Shown: positions 1 through 8,183, counted from the first letter of the stretch. The stretch is 64,000 nt of DNA from Sulfurimonas sp. SAG-AH-194-C21 (GCF_029215985.1 NZ_JAEMVC010000002.1:1-64000); one strand, 5' to 3'. The notes: a model not told the origin generated them from the sequence alone. Numbers and translations are program-made.

Positions 1-1058
1 GGTGATTCTACTTTATCCCAAAAAAGTGACATATCAATTGTAAAGTCACTTACAAGCTCTGTCTCTAAGGAAAACTCAGCATGGTGTACATATGTTCCCG
101 ACTCTTCATTCACAAGATACATATTATAGTTAAGAAGAAAATCAATATCATCACTCAGTTCTTGTTTATATCTTGTATCTAAGAAAAACAGAGCAGTTGA
201 CACCTGTTGCTGTTCCCCTACTTCTACTTGTGAGTATCTTATCTGCTGGTAACCAGGACCCACAGTCACAGACCAATCTATATCATCTGTGTAAAGAATG
301 TCATAACCAAGACCCATCGCAAAGGTATATTTAGTATCAATATTTTTTAAGGGGTCACTAATAGCTTCAACAGATGCCAAACGCCAGAAAAAGTGTTTTG
401 TTTGGTACATATCAAAACTTCCTGTGAGTCTATTATTATCAGCTGTTGTAATGTTCAAGTCAACTTGTGTAAATGTAGACAAGTAATCAGCTCTCAGTCT
501 AGTCAAAGAAGTCCGTCTCTCAGCACTTGCTTTACTTGTTATGGTAACTTGTTGTGTATTTCCAGTTAAAACATCAATCCCAAAATACACACTTGCCGAC
601 CAATAATTACTCTCTTTTAATTCTCCTGAAGAAATCGATGCTATGTTACTCTTTGGAATATTTTCACTTGTTCCGTCTGCTAGTTTTATAGTAAAAGTTC
701 CCTCTGAAAAACCTAAAAGTCCACTTACTTCACTCTCACTACTTTGAGAAAGGGAAAGCGAACTTAGTGACATAAGATTTGGCATCTTTCTATTTAAGTT
801 TATATTTGAATTACCTACAGTCACCAGCTTATTAACATCATCAATATCAAATTTTACTAAATCAAACTCATCACTATCAAACTCTATCTTATTTGAGTAA
901 AAACCTTTAAACTCTCCTCGCAACCACTCTCCAGACTTAAGTTCCATCCAGTCTGACTTTGAGTCTTTCGCTATTTCTACATTTTGTAGATACTCTGCGT
1001 TTAATATGCCTTGAGTTAAAAGTAGTGTTATTACAATTTTTAAAAGATTTTGAATCAT
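1..1058 (-). CDS. DUF481-family outer membrane protein (partial, C-terminus beyond window)
   Basis: The frame opens at ATG 1058 behind an AGGAAAAAT-type ribosome site and stays open to base 1, so only the last residues are missing. The protein starts with a Sec signal peptide of about 21 residues ending ILNA. A soluble part of some 150 residues follows (GEWLRGEFKGFYSNKIEFDS, then a second similar segment), then alternating aromatic beta-strand sequence typical of an outer membrane barrel, e.g. WSASVYFGID and YTFAMGLGYDILY. The last visible residues, SLFWDKVES, match the final strands of DUF481 (YdiY-like, salt-induced outer membrane) proteins. Function is not established for the family. It lies 84 nt downstream of the HPP gene on the same strand and may be cotranscribed. 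The family call is from memory of its pattern. Confidence 0.75.
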   Translation of the reverse strand, partial: MIQNLLKIVITLLLTQGILNAEYLQNVEIAKDSKSDWMELKSGEWLRGEFKGFYSNKIEFDSDEFDLVKFDIDDVNKLVTVGNSNINLNRKMPNLMSLSSLSLSQSSESEVSGLLGFSEGTFTIKLADGTSENIPKSNIASISSGELKESNYWSASVYFGIDVLTGNTQQVTITSKASAERRTSLTRLRADYLSTFTQVDLNITTADNNRLTGSFDMYQTKHFFWRLASVEAISDPLKNIDTKYTFAMGLGYDILYTDDIDWSVTVGPGYQQIRYSQVEVGEQQQVSTALFFLDTRYKQELSDDIDFLLNYNMYLVNEESGTYVHHAEFSLETELVSDFTIDMSLFWDKVES

Positions 1059-1142
1059 TTCTATTTTTCCTTTTAATGTTTTATACTCGGTATTATTGAT
1101 GATGCGATTTTATCTAAAAATCACTTTATAGAGTTTAAAAAC

Positions 1143-1703
1143 TTATATCCAGTACTTAGGATAAAACCTTTTTGGATTATTAGATAAATTATTTATAAGT
1201 AAAGCGATGCAGAGCATAAGACACGATACTAAAAGAATAGGTGAGATGATAAGATAAAAACCCAAATCGTGAATTTGTGAACTTCCGATGATGGAGATTA
1301 GTGCTGTTGCTCCTCCTGGTGGATGCATAGTTGCTGTCAGGTGCATAGCAATTATGGAGAGAGAAACAGCTAAAGCACTTAAAATCATCAAATCAAAGGA
1401 GAGAAACTTGTATATGAGTACACCAACTAATGTTGAGATGATATGTCCTCCTATAAAGTTTCTCGGTTGCGAATAGTCAAGTTGGGGTGCACCATAAATC
1501 AAAACTGCAGAAGCCCCAAAAGAGCCAATAAGAAAAAAGTTATCCATAGGGCTTGTGGCTAAATATTTTGTAAAAAGAGAGATACAGACTATAGCTAAAA
1601 AAGCCCCTAAACCTGACCAGAGTATTTCTGAGAAGTGTTTTGGTTTAGGGCTATTCTCAAAACCTTTCATTTTGTTAAAATAATTTTTTATCTCTAAAAG
1701 CAT
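1143..1703 (-). CDS. HPP family integral membrane protein
   Basis: A 186-residue membrane protein with four to five hydrophobic segments. The family signature HPPGGATALI is at residues 127-136 and GSFGASAVLIYGAP at about 60-73, both diagnostic of the HPP family. In cyanobacteria and plants HPP proteins have been linked to nitrite transport, but most bacterial members are uncharacterised, so no substrate is assigned. The ATG at 1703 has a good AAGGAGA site 7 nt upstream. It is transcribed divergently from the HemF-like gene across about 95 nt and reads toward the DUF481 gene. Confidence 0.85.
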   Translation of the reverse strand: MLLEIKNYFNKMKGFENSPKPKHFSEILWSGLGAFLAIVCISLFTKYLATSPMDNFFLIGSFGASAVLIYGAPQLDYSQPRNFIGGHIISTLVGVLIYKFLSFDLMILSALAVSLSIIAMHLTATMHPPGGATALISIIGSSQIHDLGFYLIISPILLVSCLMLCIALLINNLSNNPKRFYPKYWI

Positions 1704-1797
1704 GAAACAATCTCCTTTGTCAACATTATACCTATTATAAGATGAAGATATTAATCAAAATCTTGCTAAAATTAAAAAAACAATTTTGGATAAATAT

Positions 1798-2832
1798 ATG
1801 AAAATGATAATGGCAGAGTCACAAGATGCAAAGAGTGCTTATACTTTAGTAAGAAGTTTACAAAAAAGATTTGCAGATAAACTCTCTAGGCTTAGTAAAG
1901 AGATAGGACAAGATAGAGCTTTTGAAGAAGTCACTTGGTTAAGAGATGAGGGTATTCACGGTGGCGGTTCTCGTTTTGAGTCTCGTGATGAGTTACTTTT
2001 TAATACCGGAAGTGTAAATGTCTCTCAAGTGCATTATGATGAGATGCCTGAGAAAAACCTCAAGTCGGCTACAGCAATCTCGACTATAATTCATCCTAAA
2101 AATCCACATGTTCCCTCTATCCATATACATATCTCACTTACAGAGTTACGAGATGGCTCTGCATACTGGCGTGTGATGGCTGACTTAAATCCTAGTATAC
2201 TCAACGAAGATGACAAGGTGGCATTTGATAATGCACTTCGAGATTTAGCGGGTGGGACTTATACTGAGGGGAAACTCCAAGGTGAAAAGTACTTCGATAT
2301 TCCAGCACTTGGACGAAAACGTGGAGTATCTCTCTTTTACCTTGAAAACTATAAAACAGAGGATAAAGAGCAAGACTTAGAACTTGCAAAGAGTTTTGGA
2401 GAGGGTATCATAGATAAGTATGTTGAGATTATCACGGCTGCGTTTAAGAGTAGAACTGAGACAAGCCAAGAAGATAGACAAGAACAGTTAAACTACCATA
2501 CTCTTTATCTATTTCAAGTGCTCACTCTAGACCGAGGAACAACATCAGGACTACTTATACATAATCAAAATGATGTAGGTATTATGGGCTCACTTCCAAG
2601 CCATATTAACAGAGAACTTTTAAAATCATGGGCAAAAAAAGTTCAAACGCCACAAGATGAACTTGTTTTAGCTTTAGCAGATGTCATAAACGACAACGGT
2701 GAAGTTAATGAAGAGACGAAAATCAAACTAGCACAAGTTGTTCGTGAACATTACACTAAACATCAAGATGCACTCTCACTTCAAGCAAGTGGAAATAGTG
2801 TTCCCAAGACAGTAGGAAATCATACAGACTAA
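1798..2832 (+). CDS. hemF: HemF-like (aerobic-type) coproporphyrinogen III oxidase homologue, divergent
   Basis: The HemF pattern is visible in order: a Gly-rich segment (GIHGGGSRFESRD), TGSVNVSQVHYDEMP, the ATAISTIIHPKNPHVPSIHIH region, YWRVMADLNPSI (matching WWFGGGADLTP of classical HemF), and a C-terminal DRGTTSGLLIHNQNDVGIMGSLP matching the RGTKFGL/ILMSLPP region. HemF decarboxylates two propionates of coproporphyrinogen III using O2 in heme synthesis. Several normally invariant positions differ: the Arg after HFNY is replaced in HIHISLTEL, and the GGG before DLTP is missing. It may have changed activity. ATG 1798 is preferred because GGA lies 7 nt upstream; an in-frame TTG at 1786 has no ribosome site. 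Confidence 0.7.
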   Translation: MKMIMAESQDAKSAYTLVRSLQKRFADKLSRLSKEIGQDRAFEEVTWLRDEGIHGGGSRFESRDELLFNTGSVNVSQVHYDEMPEKNLKSATAISTIIHPKNPHVPSIHIHISLTELRDGSAYWRVMADLNPSILNEDDKVAFDNALRDLAGGTYTEGKLQGEKYFDIPALGRKRGVSLFYLENYKTEDKEQDLELAKSFGEGIIDKYVEIITAAFKSRTETSQEDRQEQLNYHTLYLFQVLTLDRGTTSGLLIHNQNDVGIMGSLPSHINRELLKSWAKKVQTPQDELVLALADVINDNGEVNEETKIKLAQVVREHYTKHQDALSLQASGNSVPKTVGNHTD

Positions 2833-2858
2833 CCCATATTAAAATTAGCGGATGAAAA

Positions 2859-4097
2859 TTATTTTTTTCCTTTTGGTTTGACATATTTTTTTATCCCTCT
2901 TGATTTTATATATAAAGTAAGTGACTTAGGTGTCCCAATATCTAAGTGCTGAGAAAGTTTATTAATACTGAGTCCAATTTTACATAACTCTTCTATCTTT
3001 TCTATATGCGAATCATAAATTGATTCTGTTTTAAGAGTTGAACCTTGTATAAGTTTGTTTTCTATCGGTAAAAGAATATCATCATAAAAAGACCCTATAA
3101 GTTCATCTCTATTAGCATATTTATAAATATCTAGTACCCATGGGTATCTGGTAAAATGCTCAAACATTGCATATTCCGTTTGACCTTTTAATATAATTGG
3201 CTGAACAGGAACAGAAGGTAAATTGGCAACAATTGCTTTGAGTTCGTGGGGAATACTTTTTGGATCCGTTAAGTCTGCAATGATAAAACGAGACAAACCT
3301 GCAAGTGTAGTTATTGTTTCTGTTAAGTCACGGTTATGCGCTTTTTCGAAGTCAAACATTATTGGTAAATAGTTATGCATACGTAATTTATTTCGAATCT
3401 CATCTAAAATAGGCTTTCTTTCTTCTGTAAATCGTCCAAGTATTAGTACTGCTTTAGAGGTAATAGTAACTATGGTATTTCTAATTTCTTTGTTATTTAA
3501 TAGTAGATAAATAAACTGTGCCACTTGAATATTGTCAACTGTTATTACAGGACTATCTGGTGGTGTTATAAGTAAGTTAGACTGTTGTGTCTTTTCAAGA
3601 CTTAAATCCCAGGTTGAGATTCCATACGTTAAACATTCATCAAGATTCGCACCGTCAAAGTTAGTTTTAATGAGCTGTGCTTGAATAAGATTTGCACCTT
3701 TTAACCTAGCATTCACAAATATAGCATTAGTTAAGTCTGATGCAGATAAGTTCGCACCAAGAAGAGTTGCCCCTGTCAAGTCAGCATCAATTAAAATAGC
3801 TCGCCTAAGATCTGCATTGTTCAGGTTGGCATTTCTAAAGTTTGCACCATCAAAATATGAACGACCTATATCAACACCACTAGGGTCTTTAGCTCCAGTC
3901 ATGATGGCATTTTCTAAGTTTGTTCCCTCAAAATTAGCTTTAACAAAGTCAGTCCTTGTAAAGTTTGCACCAGACCAATCTTGTCCAGATAAATCAATAC
4001 CATTCAAGTTAGGAATCATGCCAGGATTATCTTCTCGCCACTTATTCCAGACATGTACACCTTGTTCTACAATTTTTTTATGTTCTGCATTAGCCAT
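2859..4097 (-). CDS. Pentapeptide-repeat protein fused to a TIR-like domain
   Basis: A 412-residue cytoplasmic protein without signal peptide. Residues about 33-155 are tandem A(N/D)LxX-type pentapeptide repeats (GANFTRTDF, NANLNNADLRRAILIDADL, GANLSASDL), which fold as a right-handed beta helix. Residues about 215-345 form an alpha/beta domain: AVLILGRF (strand A), DEIRNKLRMHNYLPIMFDF, then LSRFIIADLTDPKSIPHEL, where Glu285 sits where TIR domains carry their catalytic Glu. The basic tail (about 365-412) looks like a small helix-turn-helix. TIR-type domains in bacteria are often NAD-consuming effectors in phage defence; this role is inference, since no partner sensor gene is adjacent. ATG 4097 has a GGAGT site. 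A MITE-like element lies just upstream. Confidence 0.7.
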   Translation of the reverse strand: MANAEHKKIVEQGVHVWNKWREDNPGMIPNLNGIDLSGQDWSGANFTRTDFVKANFEGTNLENAIMTGAKDPSGVDIGRSYFDGANFRNANLNNADLRRAILIDADLTGATLLGANLSASDLTNAIFVNARLKGANLIQAQLIKTNFDGANLDECLTYGISTWDLSLEKTQQSNLLITPPDSPVITVDNIQVAQFIYLLLNNKEIRNTIVTITSKAVLILGRFTEERKPILDEIRNKLRMHNYLPIMFDFEKAHNRDLTETITTLAGLSRFIIADLTDPKSIPHELKAIVANLPSVPVQPIILKGQTEYAMFEHFTRYPWVLDIYKYANRDELIGSFYDDILLPIENKLIQGSTLKTESIYDSHIEKIEELCKIGLSINKLSQHLDIGTPKSLTLYIKSRGIKKYVKPKGKK

Positions 4098-4158
4098 TGA
4101 AACTCCAAATATTTATTCATGAAATATTTTATCTAAAATCACCTATATATTCATTTTA

Positions 4159-4519
4159 GGGCACCTCTAAAAACCACTTAAAAAGTAGCCTAAAAATATC
4201 CAATCTGTTTTTTAACTTTTCAAATTTAATATTTTGAAAAATTATCTTAATTTTTACGCTCTTTAGAGGTAAAAACTGAGATAATATCTCTGTTTTTATA
4301 CTTTTTTACATCATTTTCACTTTTCCTAAGCTTACAAGCTGTTCATATCTAAAGAGGTTATAGGTAAGATTTAAAAATCCTATATTGGATTCTATATGTT
4401 GGTTGATCTTTTCTAATTGAAATTCGTAATCAAATAATCCTGCCATCTCATCTCACTTTTTTATTTATTTTACTGTTTTTTAGTTTAAATCTAATTTGGT
4501 TAGGTTTTTAGAGGTGCCC
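4159..4519. mobile_element. Internally deleted IS5-like element (MITE-like), 361 bp
   Basis: The largest gene-free stretch (4098-4558) is explained by this element. Perfect 17-bp terminal inverted repeats, GGGCACCTCTAAAAACC at 4159-4175 and its complement at 4503-4519, are flanked on both sides by the direct repeat TTTA (4155-4158 and 4520-4523), as expected of a target-site duplication. Inside, on the minus strand, is a 46-codon remnant ORF whose start resembles IS5-family transposase N-termini and whose end resembles their C-termini, as if the middle had been deleted. The element cannot encode its own transposase and would need a full-length relative in trans. Family assignment is by pattern only. 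Confidence 0.8.
4306..4446 (-). pseudogene. Transposase remnant (N-terminus joined to C-terminus)
   Basis: This 46-codon frame within the MITE-like element begins MAGLFDYEFQLEKINQH, like the first helix of IS5-family transposases. It continues directly into GFLNLTYNLFRYEQLVSLG, like their final NLxYNLxR segment. The whole DDE catalytic core is absent, so the reading frame appears to have survived an internal deletion of most of the transposase gene. The start has a GTGAGATGAG-type leader. It is probably non-functional. Confidence 0.65.
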
Positions 4520-4558
4520 TTTAATTTCTTAACTACTTGAAATATTCTTTAAATTGTA

Positions 4559-5884
4559 TTAAATTTTAGTATACAACCACTTTCGTTGCGTATAAATATA
4601 CCAGTATATGAGCCCTTTTATAAGGGTTTCTATGTTCATAATTACAAATATCACGACTACACCATAACCCATCTCATAAGCGATATACGAGGGAACAACT
4701 CTTAGTATCCACAGACTCAAAACATTTACTTTAAGTGTTGTTTTTGTAGCTCCTGCTCCACGAATGGCTGAGGAGTAGACAAAAACTATGGCTAGTGGGA
4801 TTTGGGCTAGTCCTACTAGGATGAGATACTTTGAGGCTACGGCTATTGTTAAACTATCCTTTGTAAAGAACCCGACTAAATATTCAGGAATAAGTATCAT
4901 AATAAACCCGACACTTCCCATAAATATATAAGCGATTCTTCCACTGATAATTCCAAACTTATAGGCTTTATCGTGATTATTTGCACCGATGTTTTGCCCT
5001 ATGAGAGCCATAGCAGCGATAGCAAAACCAAAACCAGGCATAAACGCGATACCCTCAACACGAAGCCCCACTTGATAGCCCGCTAACTCTGCTGTTCCGT
5101 AAGCAGTTATGATACTCACAAAGATGACAAAACTCATACTCGATATACCTCTATCAAGTGCAGCACCCCAACCAATATGCCACACCCTTATCAAATCTTT
5201 TACTCGTATAAGTGGTAAAAAATCGAGTTTAGAGTTCATCTTTTTTATCAAAATATAATATGCGATTACATTAAAAGTATAAGCAATTATTGTAGCAATT
5301 GCGGCACCTTCTATACCCCTAGCCTCAAATCCAAAATGTCCAAAGATTAAGACATAGTTGAGCCCTGCGTTTATAGCTGCTGAGACGAGTTTTATGTAAA
5401 GAGAAGATTTTGTATCTCCTGCGGCTGAGAGTGCATTGTAAAGTAAGTTGTCTATAAAAATGACTACTAAACCAAGAGAGAGGATTTTAAAGTACATACT
5501 TCCTTGCTCGACTACATCAGGTGAAGAGCTCATCACCTCATAAAACCAAGCAGCTCCAAAGTAGCCAGCAATACTTATAAAAAATGAGAGGATAACTGCA
5601 AAAATAACAAGTGAATAGAGTAAGGCCGAAGCCCTGCGTTTACGACCTTGACCGATGAAACGCGAGATAAGAGCATTTCCCCCAACTACATACAGAGTCA
5701 TCAAAACATTGATAATCATCATAAACTGCATGCTTAGACCAACTGCGGCAAGTGCTGCTGTGGATATAACACCCACCATTAGCATATCTATGAGGATTTG
5801 GAGTATATCTACTAGGTGTTTGAGTGCAGCGGGAATAGCAAGTGAAAATACTTTTTTTGTATCAGGAGAGATTAGTCTAAGTAT
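4559..5884 (-). CDS. MATE family multidrug/sodium efflux protein (apparent ATA start)
   Basis: A twelve-helix MATE transporter; two related halves of six helices are visible, with typical GLSMQFMMIINVLMTLYVVGGNALISRFIGQGR in the first and GFGFAIAAMALIGQNIGANN in the second. Members export cationic drugs using Na+ or H+. The first ATG (5785) would remove half of helix 1; MATE-like sequence (ISPDTKKVFSLAIPAALKHL) continues in frame upstream, yet no ATG, GTG or TTG occurs before an in-frame stop. An ATA at 5882-5884 sits 7 nt after AAGAGG and gives 441 residues, the usual family size. It overlaps the preceding 89-residue gene by 13 nt. Start is therefore inferred; a mutated start or a damaged 5' end is possible. 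Confidence 0.8.
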   Translation of the reverse strand: MLRLISPDTKKVFSLAIPAALKHLVDILQILIDMLMVGVISTAALAAVGLSMQFMMIINVLMTLYVVGGNALISRFIGQGRKRRASALLYSLVIFAVILSFFISIAGYFGAAWFYEVMSSSPDVVEQGSMYFKILSLGLVVIFIDNLLYNALSAAGDTKSSLYIKLVSAAINAGLNYVLIFGHFGFEARGIEGAAIATIIAYTFNVIAYYILIKKMNSKLDFLPLIRVKDLIRVWHIGWGAALDRGISSMSFVIFVSIITAYGTAELAGYQVGLRVEGIAFMPGFGFAIAAMALIGQNIGANNHDKAYKFGIISGRIAYIFMGSVGFIMILIPEYLVGFFTKDSLTIAVASKYLILVGLAQIPLAIVFVYSSAIRGAGATKTTLKVNVLSLWILRVVPSYIAYEMGYGVVVIFVIMNIETLIKGLIYWYIYTQRKWLYTKI

Positions 5885-6141
5885 TTTGCTACCTCTTGAA
5901 TCTCTGCTATTAGAGCCTCTTTTGTCTCAAATATGAGAGTAGTTCTATCTTTTACATCTTGGTTTAAAGGTGTGAAGTCAAAAACAAGTACATAATGTAC
6001 TATCTTTACTTTATCACCATACAACTCTTCCCACTCCAGACTCATTTCAGCGACTTCACCTTGCATATCTACGACTACTGCGGGATAAAGCCTTGTGATA
6101 TTGTCAAGTTCTAAGTCACCTTCGCTTGATTTATAAATCAT
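5872..6141 (-). CDS. Hypothetical protein, 89 residues, acidic
   Basis: I do not recognise this family. The protein is small, acidic and soluble, beginning MIYKSSEGDLELDNITRLYPAVVVD with a GDKVKIVHYVLVFDF strand-rich centre and a C-terminal helix. No signal peptide or membrane segment is visible. Its ATG is embedded in the end of the upstream small membrane gene (overlap 11 nt) and its own end overlaps the MATE gene, so the four genes from the MFS transporter to MATE look like one translationally coupled operon. Confidence 0.65.
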   Translation of the reverse strand: MIYKSSEGDLELDNITRLYPAVVVDMQGEVAEMSLEWEELYGDKVKIVHYVLVFDFTPLNQDVKDRTTLIFETKEALIAEIQEVAKYLD

Positions 6142-6385
6142 TTTCTTCCTTTATTATACTTTTATTCATCTTACCTCGTTTCATTTTTAAAAATGCCAGA
6201 AGTCCAAATGTTACACCTACTATAATAGAAGCAACTCCCCAAAAGTCATCGCGTTTATACGCCATGATAATCCAACAAATATCTGCAAAAAGATATACAC
6301 CAACGGCTTCATATATCTTGCCTTTAAATGTCAAAAATGCACCTATGTTTAAAAGTAAACCACCAATAACTGCAAAACTTATCAT
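6131..6385 (-). CDS. Small membrane protein, 84 residues
   Basis: Three hydrophobic segments are visible (FAVIGGLLLNIGAFLTF, AVGVYLFADICWIIMAY, GVASIIVGVTFGLLAFL) followed by a charged cytoplasmic tail, MKRGKMNKSIIKEENDL. I do not recognise a function. The start is set at ATG 6385: it forms an ATGA overlap with the stop of the upstream MFS gene and has an AGAGGAG site 5 nt before it. A longer frame to 6421 would lie inside the MFS gene. It belongs to the MFS-to-MATE operon. Confidence 0.65.
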   Translation of the reverse strand: MISFAVIGGLLLNIGAFLTFKGKIYEAVGVYLFADICWIIMAYKRDDFWGVASIIVGVTFGLLAFLKMKRGKMNKSIIKEENDL

Positions 6386-7587
6386 GAAATCTCCTCTATC
6401 TTCTCTTTTTGAAGTACCCAAGCATAATAAACACCACCTATCATAAAGGCAATACCCATAATAACAGCAATATATTCTAAAGAAAAATCATGTGTAGCTA
6501 AAAAACCTATCATATATGAGGTAAACGCAGCGGAACCTAGAAACATCATATCATTATATGCTACGATTCTGCCATAATATTTTACATCAATATTTTTTTG
6601 TAAGAGTGTATAAGTATAAGACCAAAGTGTTGTAGTAAAGAGTCCTACAACAACACTTGCTATTAATGAAAGATAAAAATCATGCATCATATATGCCCAT
6701 AACCATACTGCTAAACCTTGGCCTATAAAAAGATAAATAATACGTTTGTTCGTAATCCATTTTCCAAAGATAATTGGCCCTATAACTAAACCCAATGCAC
6801 GAGCAGAGTGAATCAGTCCAAGAGCTAGTGAAGTAGCAATAACACTTGCATAATACTGATCTACCATCAGTGCGACTAAAGCATCAAATGCAGTTAAACC
6901 AACAAAAGCATGGACTATAATCAAGTAGACTGCTTTTGGTGTTTGTCTGAGATACGAAAAGGTATCTAGCATCATGACGAGAAACTTCTCTCTTTTTGCT
7001 TTCATAATCACTTGTATCTCTAAGTTAAAAAGTAAATAAAATGCAGCTACAAACATAAATGCATCAAGAATAAATGCAACTTTTACACCTAAAGCATACA
7101 CTACAAAGCCACTAATTGCCATGCCTAAAGTATATGAAAGTGACCAGATGATAGAGTGAATTTCATTTGCCTTTTGAAGTTTATTTCCATCAAGAATTTT
7201 AGGTAAAAGCGACATCTCAGTTGTAAAATAAAACGAAGCTGCTGCCATTTTAAAGAATATAAGTACATAAAGAAACCATAAATCAGAAAGTTCTGTAATA
7301 AATATAAGACAAAATGTTGCAACAATTTCAATGCTTATAAGTGAGAGCATAAGTTTTTTTGGACTAACACTATCTATAATTACACCCGAAATTGGAGCTT
7401 GGACAACTCCTGCTAAGAAATGAAGCATTGCTACAAAGGCTACAACTTGTGCACTTACATTCATTTCTAAAAGAAGTGTGTAGATTGCTACATTAGAAAA
7501 CCATGCGCCAAAGTATGAGATAAGTTGAATAAAGGAGAGTCTACGCAAGACTTCATGTGATTTTAATAGGCTTATATACTCTTTCAT
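6382..7587 (-). CDS. MFS transporter (EntS/MFS_3-like exporter)
   Basis: A 401-residue, twelve-helix major facilitator. The N-terminal half has the PISGVIIDSVSPKKLMLSLI loop between helices 2 and 3, equivalent to motif A, and the spacing fits the EntS/MacB-like exporter branch (MFS_3). Substrate cannot be read from sequence; this branch includes siderophore and macrolide exporters. It is the first gene of a tightly packed minus-strand operon ending with the MATE gene, which would put two unrelated exporters under one promoter. No regulator gene is adjacent. Confidence 0.8.
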   Translation of the reverse strand: MKEYISLLKSHEVLRRLSFIQLISYFGAWFSNVAIYTLLLEMNVSAQVVAFVAMLHFLAGVVQAPISGVIIDSVSPKKLMLSLISIEIVATFCLIFITELSDLWFLYVLIFFKMAAASFYFTTEMSLLPKILDGNKLQKANEIHSIIWSLSYTLGMAISGFVVYALGVKVAFILDAFMFVAAFYLLFNLEIQVIMKAKREKFLVMMLDTFSYLRQTPKAVYLIIVHAFVGLTAFDALVALMVDQYYASVIATSLALGLIHSARALGLVIGPIIFGKWITNKRIIYLFIGQGLAVWLWAYMMHDFYLSLIASVVVGLFTTTLWSYTYTLLQKNIDVKYYGRIVAYNDMMFLGSAAFTSYMIGFLATHDFSLEYIAVIMGIAFMIGGVYYAWVLQKEKIEEIS

Positions 7588-7642
7588 AAATGCAAGATTA
7601 TCATAAAAAATGAGATAACTATGTAAAATATAAAATATTTGT

Positions 7643-7669
7643 TAAAGTTTAAAAATATTCTGTCGATAT
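7643..7669 (+). promoter_or_regulatory. Sigma-28 (FliA)-type promoter of flaG
   Basis: TAAAGTTT at 7643-7650 is followed after exactly 11 nt by GTCGATAT at 7662-7669. The enterobacterial FliA consensus is TAAAGTTT-N11-GCCGATAA, so the -35 half is identical and the -10 half keeps its CGAT core. It lies 41 nt before the flaG start, as expected for a late flagellar gene. Confidence 0.75.
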
Positions 7670-7710
7670 AACTCCTAATAACTATATTTTAAGAGGTTAA
7701 GGAGCACGTC

Positions 7711-8094
7711 ATGGATGGCATAGCAAATGTAGCAAAACAACAACAAACACAAGTAAGTACCGCTGAGACTCAAGGAAGAGCAGTTGAACAAGCAGTTCAA
7801 GCACAACCTAAACAAGAAAGTGTTGTAAAAGAGATTCAACAAGAGTTAAAGACACAAAATACATCTATCAATTCGGAACAAGATGTAAAAGATTTAGTTT
7901 CTAAACTTAACAAAGCAATGAATCCAATTAGTACAAATTTAAAATTTGGTGTTGATTCTCAAGATGTCTTTTTTGTATCTGTAAGAGAGTCTGATTCAGG
8001 TAAATTAATCAGAAGGTTTCCAGCGGAGCAAGCACAAGATTTTCTTCCAAAAATGCAAGAAGTTACTGGTATATTATTTGACTCTAAGGGGTAA
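7711..8094 (+). CDS. flaG: FlaG family flagellar protein
   Basis: A 127-residue protein with a Gln-rich, low-complexity N-terminal half and the conserved FlaG core in the C-terminal half (KDLVSKLNKAMNPISTNLKFGVDSQDVFFVSVRESDSGKLIRRFPAEQAQDFL). FlaG proteins affect flagellar filament length in Campylobacter and Pseudomonas. The ATG at 7711 has an AAGGAG site. It stands alone, with a FliA-like promoter upstream and argG behind its own promoter downstream; the usual neighbours fliD and fliS are not in this window. Confidence 0.88.
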   Translation: MDGIANVAKQQQTQVSTAETQGRAVEQAVQAQPKQESVVKEIQQELKTQNTSINSEQDVKDLVSKLNKAMNPISTNLKFGVDSQDVFFVSVRESDSGKLIRRFPAEQAQDFLPKMQEVTGILFDSKG

Positions 8095-8183
8095 AAAAGC
8101 TCACCCTTTAAGTCAATCTTCATCTACTCTTATATTTTAATCCTATCTATTCCTTTATAAGCATTATCTCACATTTTTTTTGA

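Noticed and set aside
4559-7587. Insertion or recent transfer of the MFS-MATE operon
   Set aside because: Codon use and composition look like the rest of the window, and no flanking repeats enclose it; the MITE-like element lies on one side only.
8086-8107. Terminator after flaG
   Set aside because: A 5-bp imperfect stem (AAGGG/CCCTT) without a U-run is too weak to support.
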